Assembly: GCA_032622095.1 (NCBI GenBank)
Contig: CP136068.1
Span: forward strand, 49,350,443-49,414,442
DNA: 64,000 nucleotides
Origin: Siphonodentalium dalli
Taxonomy: Eukaryota > Mollusca > Scaphopoda > Gadilida > Siphonodentaliidae
Direction: 5' to 3'
Positions 1-10,670 of the stretch are shown here, piece by piece. Each line of letters starts with the position of its first letter. The first letter of the stretch is position 1. The notes beneath the pieces were generated by a model. That model was given only the letters and a program-made list of their open reading frames with translations. It did no database searches and had not been told where the DNA came from. Both the position numbers and the translations under genes were made by a program.

Positions 1-2506
1 AATTTTCTGAAAATCATCCATTTTGTGCATATGGGTGGACCTTTAATGTTCAAAATAGCACGGTCGAGGTGATGGAAGTTTCTCTGATAGAAATTCGACT
101 CAAACTGCTGAAAAGTACTGAAATTTAAAGGGACATCCGCCTATCATTGAACCAAACCATCATCGGATGGTGAAATTTTGAGGGGGGGGGGGGGTCTATT
201 TCAAATGCAATTAAACATTGTATTGTTCAAAATTAGATAAATTCCTTAAAACGTATGGTAGATGTACGTGACTAGTTTTCAAAACTTATACATATTACTT
301 TCTATCGTGTGCGTTATGCACGCGAGTAGGTTTTTACAAATTAAATTATGACGAAAAACCCTGAATTTGGGGTGTGGTCACATTTGTGGTCATAATATCC
401 CCACTAGTGAGTGGATGGACATGGGACATGCGACACTGTGCAGTATATATGTCTATGACAAGCCTAACATGAGACATTAGTATCTTTTCTACTAAACTGC
501 GCTTCCAGATTTATCAGGATTCTATTACTGGTGTTATTTCTTACCCCAAACAAATTGTTAATTTTAAAACGGGGTATGTGGGTTAAATGACCGCTGGGAG
601 ATAATAGGATGTCCAATAACTCCTATATTTCTATTGTATCACGGTAAAGCTTTTTTTGTAAAATTGGCGCGGTTTACACGATCAAACTTCAATTTTCTTT
701 TCAAATATAGGTTACAAACAACTAATTATATAGAGTTACTTTTCTTGAATTTGTGTAGGGAAACTCGAGTCAGCATAAAAAAAAATTCTGGCTGCTGATT
801 GGTTGATTATCATTGAGGGAAATATCCCTAATCGGGAACAGAAAATCATAGCCTACGTAAATATGGCGATCGTGTATGTTTAGATGTCCAGGAAGAGTCT
901 GGTGCCGTCCAGAAGTTACGGAAGGGGTCTGGGTATTTTTATGCTGCTGATTTTTTTGCAGTAAATGGGGTAGTTGTGGAAATGCAAGATTATCGTTTGA
1001 AAAAAATACCGAAAAGGGCGCGTTTGTTGTCACATACTGGTGCAGAGGATGACGTTCTAAGGGAAAATTGACCACTTGAAGTTCAACTAGGTCAAACCCA
1101 TGGCCGACGGGACTTTTAGTTAACACTGTCGCCTATGGAAAATAATTAGTTGTGGGTAACCTATAGGCAAAAAAATCACATTTTTCAAATATCGTTCAGG
1201 GCAGCGAATTTAGGAACACTGATAAACAAAGACTCACTCGTTTTGTTGAGTTATTATATTTTCACGCCCCACAGACCCATTTTCAGATTATGCGAGACAT
1301 TTATTAACCCTCTGTCGCCGGAACTTCAACTTTTTCCGGAGGCGAAATTTTCTGAAAATCATCCATTTTGTGCATATGGGTGGACCTTTAATGTTCAAAA
1401 TAGCACGGTCGAGGTGATGGAAGTTTCTCTGATAGAAATTCGACTCAAACTGCTGAAAAGTACTGAAATTTAAAGGGACATCCGCCTATCATTGAACCAA
1501 ACCATCATCGGATGGTGAAATTTTGAGGGGGGGGGGGGTCTATTTCAAATGCAATTAAACATTGTATTGTTCAAAATTAGATAAATTCCTTAAAACGTAT
1601 GGTAGATGTACGTGACTAGTTTTCAAAACTTATACATATTACTTTCTATCGTGTGCGTTATGCACGCGAGTAGGTTTTTACAAATTAAATTATGACGAAA
1701 AACCCTGAATTTGGGGTGTGGTCACATTTGTGGTCATAATATCCCCACTAGTGAGTGGATGGACATGGGACATGCGACACTGTGCAGTATATATGTCTAT
1801 GACAAGCCTAACATGAGACATTAGTATCTTTTCTACTAAACTGCGCTTCCAGATTTATCAGGATTCTATTACTGGTGTTATTTCTTACCCCAAACAAATT
1901 GTTAATTTTAAAACGGGGTATGTGGGTTAAATGACCGCTGGGAGATAATAGGATGTCCAATAACTCCTATATTTCTATTGTATCACGGTAAAGCTTTTTT
2001 TGTAAAATTGGCGCGGTTTACACGATCAAACTTCAATTTTCTTTTCAAATATAGGTTACAAACAACTAATTATATAGAGTTACTTTTCTTGAATTTGTGT
2101 AGGGAAACTCGAGTCAGCATAAAAAAAAATTCTGGCTGCTGATTGGTTGATTATCATTGAGGGAAATATCCCTAATCGGGAACAGAAAATCATAGCCTAC
2201 GTAAATATGGCGATCGTGTATGTTTAGATGTCCAGGAAGAGTCTGGTGCCGTCCAGAAGTTACGGAAGGGGTCTGGGTATTTTTATGCTGCTGATTTTTT
2301 TGCAGTAAATGGGGTAGTTGTGGAAATGCAAGATTATCGTTTGAAAAAAATACCGAAAAGGGCGCGTTTGTTGTCACATACTGGTGCAGAGGATGACGTT
2401 CTAAGGGAAAATTGACCACTTGAAGTTCAACTAGGTCAAACCCATGGCCGACGGGACTTTTAGTTAACACTGTCGCCTATGGAAAATAATTAGTTGTGGG
2501 TAACCT
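1..2506. repeat. Tandem duplication, 1,344/1,345-bp period, two near-identical copies
   Basis: Positions 1-1162 recur at 1346-2506. I see no difference except one G in a poly-G run (13 G near 182, 12 G near 1527), which changes the offset from 1,345 to 1,344. Similarity stops sharply after 1162 and 2506. The first copy is cut by the window edge, so the true left boundary and copy number are unknown. Each copy holds a 118-codon antisense frame (770-1126 and 2114-2470) that matches no protein I know. The near-identity means a very young duplication, active homogenisation, or an assembly duplication. Confidence 0.93.
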
Positions 2507-2567
2507 TTTGGAGACCCGGCGACGTTTACCGGTATTACGGAAGCATGAAACCGCCACTTAAAAAATA

Positions 2568-3176
2568 TTTCGCCGAACATCTGTGAATATACGCCGAACA
2601 TATCGGTGACTATACGCCGGAAATCGGTAAATATACGCCGGAAATCGGTGAATATTCGCCGAACATTGGTGAATATAGGCCGAAAATCGGTAAATATATG
2701 CTGAAAATGGGTGAATATACGCCGAACATCTGTGAATATACATGTACGCCGAACACGGTGGCAATACGCCGGAAATCGGTGAATATACGCCGAACATCTG
2801 TGAATATACATCGAACATCTGTGAATATACGCCGAACATCGGTGAATATACGCCGAACATCGGTGAATATACGCCGAACACGGTGGCTATACGCCGGAAA
2901 TCGGTGAATATACGCCGAACATCTGTGAATATACATCGAACATCTGTGAATATACGCCGAACATCTGTGAATATACGCCGAACATCGGTGAATATACGCC
3001 GAACACGGTGGCTATACGCCGGAAATCGGTGAATATACGCCGAACATCTGTGAATATACGCCGAACATCTGTGATTATACGCCGAACACGGTGGCTATAC
3101 GCCGGAAATCGGTGGATATACGCCGGAAATCGGTGAATATATACCGAATAACAGTGAATATTCACGGAATATAAGC
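2568..3176. repeat. Minisatellite, 21-bp unit
   Basis: About 29 units resembling GAATATACGCCGAACATCGGT, with CATCTG, ACGG and GGAAAT variants. Variant units recur every 126 bp (6 x 21) near 2752, 2878 and 3004, so there is a higher-order period. Because 21 is a multiple of 3, several frames stay open on both strands; these are repeat artefacts and not genes. Confidence 0.92.
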
Positions 3177-3196
3177 CGTGTATACATCGATTATAT

Positions 3197-3251
3197 TACC
3201 CCCCCCCCCCCCCCCCCCCCCCGCCCCCACACACACACGCACACACACACC
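3197..3251. repeat. Poly-C run followed by (CA)n
   Basis: A run of more than 20 C residues leads directly into a short CA microsatellite. It separates the 21-bp minisatellite from the next repeat block. The exact length is likely to be unreliable in any assembly. Confidence 0.85.
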
Positions 3252-3263
3252 CCACACAGATTA

Positions 3264-3520
3264 AAAATGGCTGCCGTCCAGATGGGTTGATATACAGTTC
3301 CCATGTCACTTATCGGCCCCTTGACCGATTTAGGTCAAACAAAGGGTGTTGTAGAATGTCTCCCAAGACATTCTAAATATTCACCCTAAATACCCCACCC
3401 AGATCCAAAATGGCCGCCGCCGAGATGGGTTCACATAGGACAACCATGCTATATCTCGGCCCATCCGGCTGATATCGGTCCAAATATCAAATCAACCAAG
3501 TAATATCCTCTAAATATCCG
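3264..3520. repeat. Two diverged copies of an approximately 110-bp segment
   Basis: The segment starting near 3265 (AAAATGGCTGCCGTCCAGAT) is echoed near 3408 (AAAATGGCCGCCGCCGAGAT). In both, ATGGGTT, a CCATG motif and a TCGGCCC motif follow at similar spacing. This is an old tandem duplication of unknown nature. Nothing recognisable lies between it and 3805. Confidence 0.55.
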
Positions 3521-3804
3521 ATTACATGCACCTGGCGTCGGTGGGTTTCTAAGATGTCGTCTGTCATTCTTTAAAACTTTTTATTGCATTTTCAGAATCT
3601 AAATGTTCGATTACATAATAATTAAATGATTAGTTCATCAGATAAGTTGGGATAACCTGTCAATATTTCAAGTATATAATTATATAAATGCTATTTTTTG
3701 GAGAAATTCGTTTTATAAAATGTCGTATCTGAGTTTCACGCGAAAATTTTTCGTTAATTCTAACATATCGTATTTTTTATTTTCGAAACTGTTCCTGGTA
3801 GGAT

Positions 3805-4205
3805 AAGTCTGATTGGATTGTTTTGAAGGGAATGGCCGGAGGGCGTATCCTCCTCATCCTGAGTGACAGAAGGGAATGGCCGGAGGGCGTATCCTCCTCA
3901 TCCTGATTGGATTGTTTTGAAGGGAATGGCCGGAGGGCGTATCCTCCTCATCCTGATTGGATTGTTTTGAAGGGAATGGCCGGAGGGCGTATCCTCCTCA
4001 TCCTGGTTGGATTATTTTGAAGGGAATGGCCGGAGAGCGTATCCTCCTCATCATGATTGGATTGTTTTGAAGGGAATGGCCGGAGGGCGTATCCTCCTCA
4101 TCCTGATTGGATTGTTTTGAAGGGAATGGCCGGAGGGCGTATCCTCCTCATCCTGATTGGATTGTTTTGAAGGGAATGGCCGGAGGGCGTATCCTCCTCA
4201 TCCTG
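3805..4205. repeat. Minisatellite, 50-bp unit, 8 copies
   Basis: Eight occurrences of AGGGAATGGCCGGA start at 3827, 3871, 3921, 3971, 4021, 4071, 4121 and 4171. The unit is 50 bp except for one 44-bp copy. Within each unit GGAGGGCGTATCCTCC is a near-perfect palindrome. The array is flanked by a direct repeat, AAAATGTCGTATCT, near 3717 and 4258, so the array interrupts or extended within an older repeat. Confidence 0.93.
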
Positions 4206-4312
4206 GTTGACATCTCATAATCCCGAGACTAACAAATCCGTGGAAATTGTAAAAACTAAAATGTCGTATCTCACAGATTTCTATTTTGTCCTTCTAAAGT
4301 GTCATATATAGA

Positions 4313-4474
4313 CAGAACACAACGCGCATCTTAATCGAGAATCTTTTATCGAATGAGTTGGGGATGGCGCAAGGATATATTTCGCGAGAGCGTAGCTCGA
4401 GCGAAATATAACTTTGCGCCGCCCGCAACGAGTTCGATAAAAGATTCGAGATTATGATGCAAGTTGTGTTCTGT
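4313..4474. mobile_element. Foldback (palindromic) element, about 162 bp
   Basis: The ends are exact inverted repeats (ACAGAACACAAC at 4313-4324, GTTGTGTTCTGT at 4463-4474). Pairing continues with interruptions through ATCTTTTATCGAA / TTCGATAAAAGAT and TTTCGC / GCGAAA to a central GAGAGCGTAGCTC loop. No target duplication is clear. It is a small foldback or MITE-like element with no coding capacity. Confidence 0.75.
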
Positions 4475-5252
4475 ATTTATTCTACACCGTTCAGTCAGAT
4501 AAGTTCAATCCATGAATGTCACCTTCATTATTACTATAGCTACATTTATTGTGATTTAAGTCTGACAAATAACCAGTAATTATGGGGGATCAACGGAAGC
4601 GGATGATCGACGTAATGTACGTCATCTTTCTTGGCGACAACGTCAACAAGAATAGTTCCGGCTTGTATTCCACTAGAGGTATACACTAATGTGTATTCAA
4701 TGGCGGGGATTCCGTTGAATACATGTGACTCACGTCAATGGGTGTGGAATAAAACACTATACAATCATATTTGTATCACCAAACCAGAGATACTGTTACA
4801 ATTTGGTTTTCCTGAAGTATGACATTTTATTACCCTTTTAGAAGCCCGCCGACGCTGTACTTCCGTTTGAAAAAGGACAAAGAACGCACGAAGGATCCGA
4901 TAAACATCTTTTGTTAAAATTCAGGGAATCTAATCGTGTCCGGAATGAACATGATGGTCGTAAACTTATTGTGTCGTTACAATATTTCGTTACAACAAAT
5001 AAAGGTCACTGAACTCACAAAAAAAGCAACAACAAATAACAATTGCTGCAAATTCATGACGTGGCCATTATATTTGATCAGATGGTATCATGCAGTATCA
5101 ATTTTGGTTGATCATTAAATTAAATTAAATTTAATTTAATGTGTTTACAGTACAATGATTACGAAATATATGACTGATCCAAATTAAAGATAACAAGACA
5201 CCGTAACCCTCTGTTACCACGTCCCTAGCTGTTAGACAATGAGTCTAATGGA
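4475..5252. other. No recognisable feature
   Basis: The stretch before the hAT element has no convincing gene. Reading frames of about 60 codons (4631-4822, 4936-5118) show no family motif. A short AT palindrome built from TTAAATTAAATTTAATTTAA lies near 5117-5140. Confidence 0.5.
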
Positions 5253-6437
5253 TGTAGACCCAGGGATGTGGCTAGAGGGGGGGTGTGGGGGGGGGGGTGT
5301 CTCACCCCCCAGCAGAGAGCTATATTTTCAATAGTTGGAAATTTCATACCTGCCACAACGAAATTTCACACCAACAATAGGTTGAAAATATTCTTGTAGT
5401 TTGATTATAAAACAATTTATTGGGGGAATTTATTGTTTTTCGACCAATATTTGCATATGTTCCTATTTTTGGTCAAAATTTTTGACAGAAATGGTCATCA
5501 GTTGGAAATTTTCCAACCTTAGGGGGGTGACAGGTTGGAAATTTCCAACACTTGGAAAGCTTGTGTCCTGGTCTCTCCCCCGTGGCCAGTCAAAAACTTC
5601 TAGATAATTTAAGAAAACAATATTGTCATACAATTGGTCAACATTGTCATTGGAATTGTCATCAGTTGGAAAATTTCCAACCTAAGTGGGGGTGTAGGGT
5701 TTGAAATTTCGAACAGTAGGAAGGCTTGAGGCTAGTCTAGATGTTAGGATTTTGCGATTTTCTTGTTCAGATTTCAAAATTTTCGCACACCGGGCCGAAC
5801 CATGGTCGGCCCGGTGTGCCATTGCCCCATTCACATGGCCAATACAAAACTGCTAATTAGTTTAGCAAAACAATATTTTACTACATTTGGTCAAACTTGT
5901 AGACATAAATGGTCATCAGTTGAAGAATTTTCCAACCTGAGGGGGAGTATGAGGTTTGAAATTTCCAACACTAGGAAAGCTTCAGTTGAGGCCAGTCTTG
6001 ATGCTAGGATTTGCGATTTTCTTGTATATAGTTTTCAAAATTTTCTCACACCGAGCCGAACAACCATGGTCGGCCCGGTGTTTCCTGGTCTGTTGTCGGT
6101 AGCTGTGTGCATTTGTCTGGAATTAGATCACTAGTTGTTTTTTTGGGGGCAATTTTCAGGTTAAAATATCTTAATGTTCTCATACTGGGAAAATAGAAGC
6201 ATGGCTTATGAATATATAGGAAATTAGGCCTGAGCATGAGGTACAAGGGGGGTGGGTGCAAATGGAAATATGCAAAAAGTTGTGTTGGTACGATTCCGAC
6301 TCAAGGGGGGGGGGTGCAAATGGAATTATGCAAAAAGTTGGTGTGATTGCGACTCAAGGGGGGGGGGGTGCAGTTGGAAATTCCCAAGGTGGACACCCCC
6401 CCAGCGGAGACCCTCTAGCCACATCCCTGTGTAGACC
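5253..6437. mobile_element. Complete non-autonomous hAT-like transposon with 8-bp TSD
   Basis: The element runs 5261-6429 (1,169 bp) between inverted ends CAGGGATGTGGCTAGAGGG and CCCTCTAGCCACATCCCTG. It is flanked on both sides by the identical octamer TGTAGACC (5253-5260 and 6430-6437). An 8-bp duplication and CAGGG ends are the signature of the hAT superfamily. The interior is made of several diverged copies of a module containing AGTTGGAAATTTC and TCAGTTGGAA motifs, plus long G runs just inside both ends. No transposase is encoded, so movement would need a related element in trans. Related copies lie at 14.64-15.87 kb and, reversed, at 34.19-34.52 kb. Confidence 0.93.
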
Positions 6438-6523
6438 CGTTACTAAACCAGAACCGAACACTCAACCGCATTGGTGAAAGTTTTCGAAGCCACTGGTGGT
6501 CTGAATAACATTCGCTACGACTC

Positions 6524-6612
6524 GTTGTGAATCAAATTCATCAAACAACTCGTTATGTTGGGATATAACGATCGTTTCATAAAACCTTATATCCCAACAT
6601 AACGAGTTGGAG
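6524..6612. mobile_element. Foldback element, copy 1
   Basis: Arms of about 22 nt (CAACTCGTTATGTTGGGATA from 6546; TATCCCAACATAACGAGTTG ending 6609) face each other across a short spacer. They are preceded by ACTCGTTGTGAATCAAATT. The same arm sequences recur at 12.83-12.89 kb and 45.23-45.37 kb, so this is a dispersed foldback family. Confidence 0.75.
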
Positions 6613-6668
6613 ATGCTCTATAGGTATCAGATTAATGGAGGTACTAGCTGGGGTACCGGAGTTGCTCG

Positions 6669-8790
6669 GGTGAAGAATGCCTAAACTATTAGTGGCCCTT
6701 CGAATGCGTTATCTATTAGAGGCCCTTCGAATGCGTAAACTTTTAGTGGCCCTTCGAATGCGTAAACCATTAGTAGGCCCTTCGAATGCGTAAACTATTA
6801 GTGTCACTTCGAATGCGTAAACTATTAGTTGCCCTTCGAATGCGTAAACTATTAGTGGCCCTTCGAATGCGTAAACTATTAGTGGCCCTTCGAATGCGTA
6901 AACTATTAGTTGCCCTTCGAATGCATAATCTATTAGTGGCACTTCGAATGCGTAAACTATTAGTTGCCCTTCGAATGCGTAAACTATTAGTTGCCCTTCG
7001 AATGCGTAAACTATTAGTGGCCCTTCGAATGCTTTATATATTAGTGGCCCTTCGAATGCGTAAACTATTAGTGTCCCTTCGAATGCTTTATATATTAGTG
7101 GCCCTTCGAATGCGTAAACTATTAGTGTCCCTTCGAATGCGTTATCTATTAGTGGCCCTTCGAATGCATAAACTATTACTTGCCCTTCGAATGCATAAAC
7201 TATTAGTGTCCCTTCGAATGCGTTATCTATTAGTGGCCCTTCGAATGCATAAACTATTAGTGTCCCTTCGAATGCATTATCTATTAGTGGCCCTTCGAAT
7301 GCGTAAACTATTAGTGTCCCTTCGAATGCGTAAACTATTAGTGGCCCTTCGAATGCATAAACTATTAGTGGCCCTTCGAATTCATAAACTATTAGTGGCC
7401 CTTCGAATGCGTAAACTATTAGTGGCCCGTCGAATGCGTTATCTATTAGTGGCCCTTCGAATGCGTAAACTATTAGTGTCCCTTCGAATGCGTAAACTAT
7501 TAGTGTCCCTTCGAATGATAAACTATTGGCGTCCCTTCGAATGCGTAAACTATTAGTGGCCCTTCGAATGCGTTATCTATTAGTGGACCTTCGAATGCGT
7601 AAACTATTAGTGTCCCTTCGAATGCATAAACTATTAGTGTCCCTTCGAATGCGTAAACTATTAGTGTCCCTTCGAATGCGTAAACTATTAGTGGCCCTTC
7701 GAATGCGTAAACTATTAGTAGCCCTTCGAATGCGTAAACTATTAGTGGCCCTTCGAATGCGTAAACTATTAGTGGCCCTTCGAATGCGTAAACTATTAGT
7801 GGCCATTCGAATGCGTAAACCATTAGTAGGCCCTTCGAATGCGTAAACTATTAGTGTCCCTTCGAATGCATAAACTATTAGTGTCCCTTCGAATGTGTAA
7901 ACTATTAGTTGCCCTTCGAATGCGTAAACTATTAGTGTCCCTTCGAATGATAAACTATTGGCGTCCCTTCGAATGCGTAAACTATTAGTGGCCCTTCGAA
8001 TGCGTTATCTATTAGTGGACCTTCGAATGCGTAAACTATTAGTGTCCCTTCGAATGCATAAACTATTAGTGTCCCTTCGAATGCGTAAACTATTAGTGTC
8101 CCTTCGAATGCGTAAACTATTAGTGGCCCTTCGAATGCGTAAACTATTAGTAGCCCTTCGAATGCGTAAACTATTAGTGGCCCTTCGAATGCGTAAACTA
8201 TTAGTGGCCCTTCGAATGCGTAAACTATTAGTGGCCCATCGAATGCGTAAACCATTAGTAGGCCCTTCGAATGCGTAAACTATTAGTGTCCCTTCGAATG
8301 CATAAACTATTAGTGTCCCTTCGAATGTGTAAACTATTAGTTGCCCTTCGAATGCGTAAACTATTAGTGTCCCTTCGAATGCGTTATCTATTAGTGGCCC
8401 TTCGAATGCGTAAACTATTAGTGGCCCTTCGAATGCGTAAACTATTAGTGGCCCTTCGAATGCGTAAACCATTAGTAGGCCCTTCGAATGCGTAAACCAT
8501 TAGTAGGCCCTTCGAATGCGTAAACTATTAGTGTCCCTTCGAATGCGTAAACCATTAGTAGGCCCTTCGAATGCGTAAACTATTAGTGTCCCTTCGAATG
8601 CGTAAACTATTAGTGGCCATTCGAATGCGTAAACCATTAGTGGCCCTTCGAATGCATAAACTATTAGTGTCCAATCGAATGCGTAAACTATTAGTGGCCC
8701 TTCGAATGCGTAAACTATTAGTGTCCCTTCGAATGCGTAAACTATTAGTGGCCCTTCGAATGCGTTATCTATTAGTGGCCCTTCGAATTT
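6669..8790. repeat. Minisatellite, 27-bp unit, about 78 copies
   Basis: The unit contains CCCTTCGAATGCGTAAACTA followed by TTAGTGG, with CATAAAC, GTTATC, TTGCCC and GTCCC variants. A block near 7500-7846 recurs at 7932-8278, an offset of 432 bp (16 units), so there is a higher-order repeat. The TTCGAA core is palindromic. Because 27 is divisible by 3, frames of up to 256 codons stay open on both strands; they simply repeat nine residues and are not evidence of a protein. Confidence 0.96.
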
Positions 8791-9507
8791 AAAATAATCA
8801 TTAGTCATCTGGTATAAACAGCATATATTACATGACTCTTCAGATAAAGTTACATTTATCTTCTAAGTTGGTAATAAACGCTCTTTATTGCTAATTATTA
8901 GTGCCCATTTAAGCCATTTGAGGTCAACAGCTCCTATCCCGTGACGTTCCCCGCTTCAGTTTACTTTTGTGCACCAATTTTCCCACATGGGCTGATAATA
9001 ATAAACGCTCTTTATTGGTCATATAATTTATTACCCCCCCCCCTTTTTTCTAAAGTCATCTGATGCCAAAAACGCCTATTCCACGACATTCCCCTGGTCA
9101 GGTGACTCACATGTACCAATTTTCCTAATATCTTCTAAGCTTATAAGAAACGCTCTTTATTTCCCACAATTCCCCCTTTAAGATTGCAACCATTCTGGAT
9201 ATATAATTAATTATTTAGTTTAATTAATTATTAGTTCCCTTTTAAGACATCTAATACGATTTCCCGATTCCACATTTTCAGCTCCGATGGTCCAACCGTT
9301 TGGTCACATCAAGCCAAAAAAAAAATAATATAATAATTATATAATGCCCTTTTACGACATCTGAGGTGAACGGGACCTATCTAATAACGCTCTCCGGATG
9401 AAATTATCCCTATATACAAATCTTCAGCTATGATGGTCCAGTCGTTTGGTCGCACATGAGCGGACAAACAAACGAACGAACAAACACAATTTAGTTTTAT
9501 TAGTATA
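8791..9507. repeat. AT-rich region with recurring AACGCTCTTTATT motif
   Basis: The 13-mer AACGCTCTTTATT occurs near 8877, 9004 and 9151, each after an A-rich stretch, and is followed by diverged copies of a segment ending in a CCAATTTTCC-type motif. Two segments (near 9285 and 9420) contain GATGGTCCA and CGTTTGGTC at the same spacing. The right end, with AAACAAACGAACGAACAAAC, resembles the 5' microsatellite side of the Helentron units described below. The 13-mer is also the core of the 59.4-60.0 kb minisatellite. Confidence 0.6.
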
Positions 9508-9545
9508 TTAGCAGGGTTACCCGGCGTTGTCCAGATTAAAGTGAT
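9508..9545 (-). mobile_element. Helentron-like 3' terminus (minus strand)
   Basis: Read on the minus strand, GGACAACGCCGGGTAACCCTG leads into CTAA followed by T. This aligns with the ends of the Helentron array units (GGACAACGTCGGGC, then CTAG followed by T) and fits the CTRR|T rule for Helitrons. The body would extend rightward from here but its other end was not found. Confidence 0.5.
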
Positions 9546-10670
9546 GTGAACCCCTCTGTGGATATTTGGTGGGAATAGAGAATACTCTTACTCTCAAAGT
9601 GTTACACGTATTCTCATAAATTACATATCCAAATGGCATCACAAAACATGATTCTTACACGTGGAATATAAGTAGTGGCTGACCTTGTCAGGTCGGAGCG
9701 ATTATCATTTTGTTTATCGCGTTTAATCCGTCCCACCAATAAAGAAATATTTATTTATTTACAAATGCGTATACTTCATACTTTATAGCATGAAACATGA
9801 ACATCATAAACGCATTAGTTCGAACAAATAAAAGACGACAATTGTGTTTTACATAGAGCTGTATCAATCAATCAATTAATCTAGTTTATCATATCTTCAT
9901 GAAGATACAGATGTTTTAAAGATATGTCCAGGTGCTCCTCTGTTCTGGTGCTATATACTATATATGTGCCAGACACAGCGAGATTTTAAGTTGTTTATGT
10001 TAGGCGATGAGTCTGTTCTAAAACATGAAAGAAATCCTCTGTATCGGGCAGATATATACCCTTGTCAGATGTCACGATTGGAGGATCCTGAAAAGTCATG
10101 TGCTACGGACTGCATTTTCCTTTATCTCGGAAGTAACCATATTTGACTTCACACTGTGACCACTATTTTTCAACAGGCCTGCTCTACATTTCCATATCTC
10201 TTGGCAATTGTAACTTTTTTGTGGAAACTATATTGAATGGGACAGACTCAATCGTGTTATAATATATGCATGAGCCATTCTAATATGCAAACCTCTGACG
10301 ATTCAAGGTCCCTCAGTTTGAATGAATGTATGTATCTCTTAAATAGATTGATATAAATATACTTTTAATGCTTTCTGCTATGTATCTGTGTTTTTAGATC
10401 ATTATAGGAATGCCCTGATTTCCATCCCCATATAAATATGACAGTTGAGAAGATATAATTGTTCAAGTGACTTAATTCGGTCAACATTTGTCGAGATTGT
10501 GAAATTGGAATGCCAAAAAACTCCTTAGAACGACATGGAGATGGCCTGGGAGATGACTATATAACTTTGTTGGATATCGGCGAATTGAACAATCTTATAA
10601 ATGCTAATGAATCTCCTCTCGCCAATCATGACCCAAACGACCCCAAATTTGATTTAATTCATCATATCAT
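9546..10670. other. No recognisable feature
   Basis: This AT-rich stretch has only short frames without family motifs (for example 9964-10146). Around 10,500-10,670 phrases such as GGATATCGGCG begin to match the repeat block that follows, so the boundary is approximate. Confidence 0.45.

Noticed and set aside
770-1126. 118-codon antisense frame, present twice (also 2114-2470)
   Set aside because: Duplicated only because the DNA is duplicated; no recognisable motif, and the opposite strand is about as open.
6786-7556. 256-codon frame of repeated nine-residue units
   Set aside because: It exists because the 27-bp unit is divisible by 3; equally open frames occur on the other strand and in other phases.
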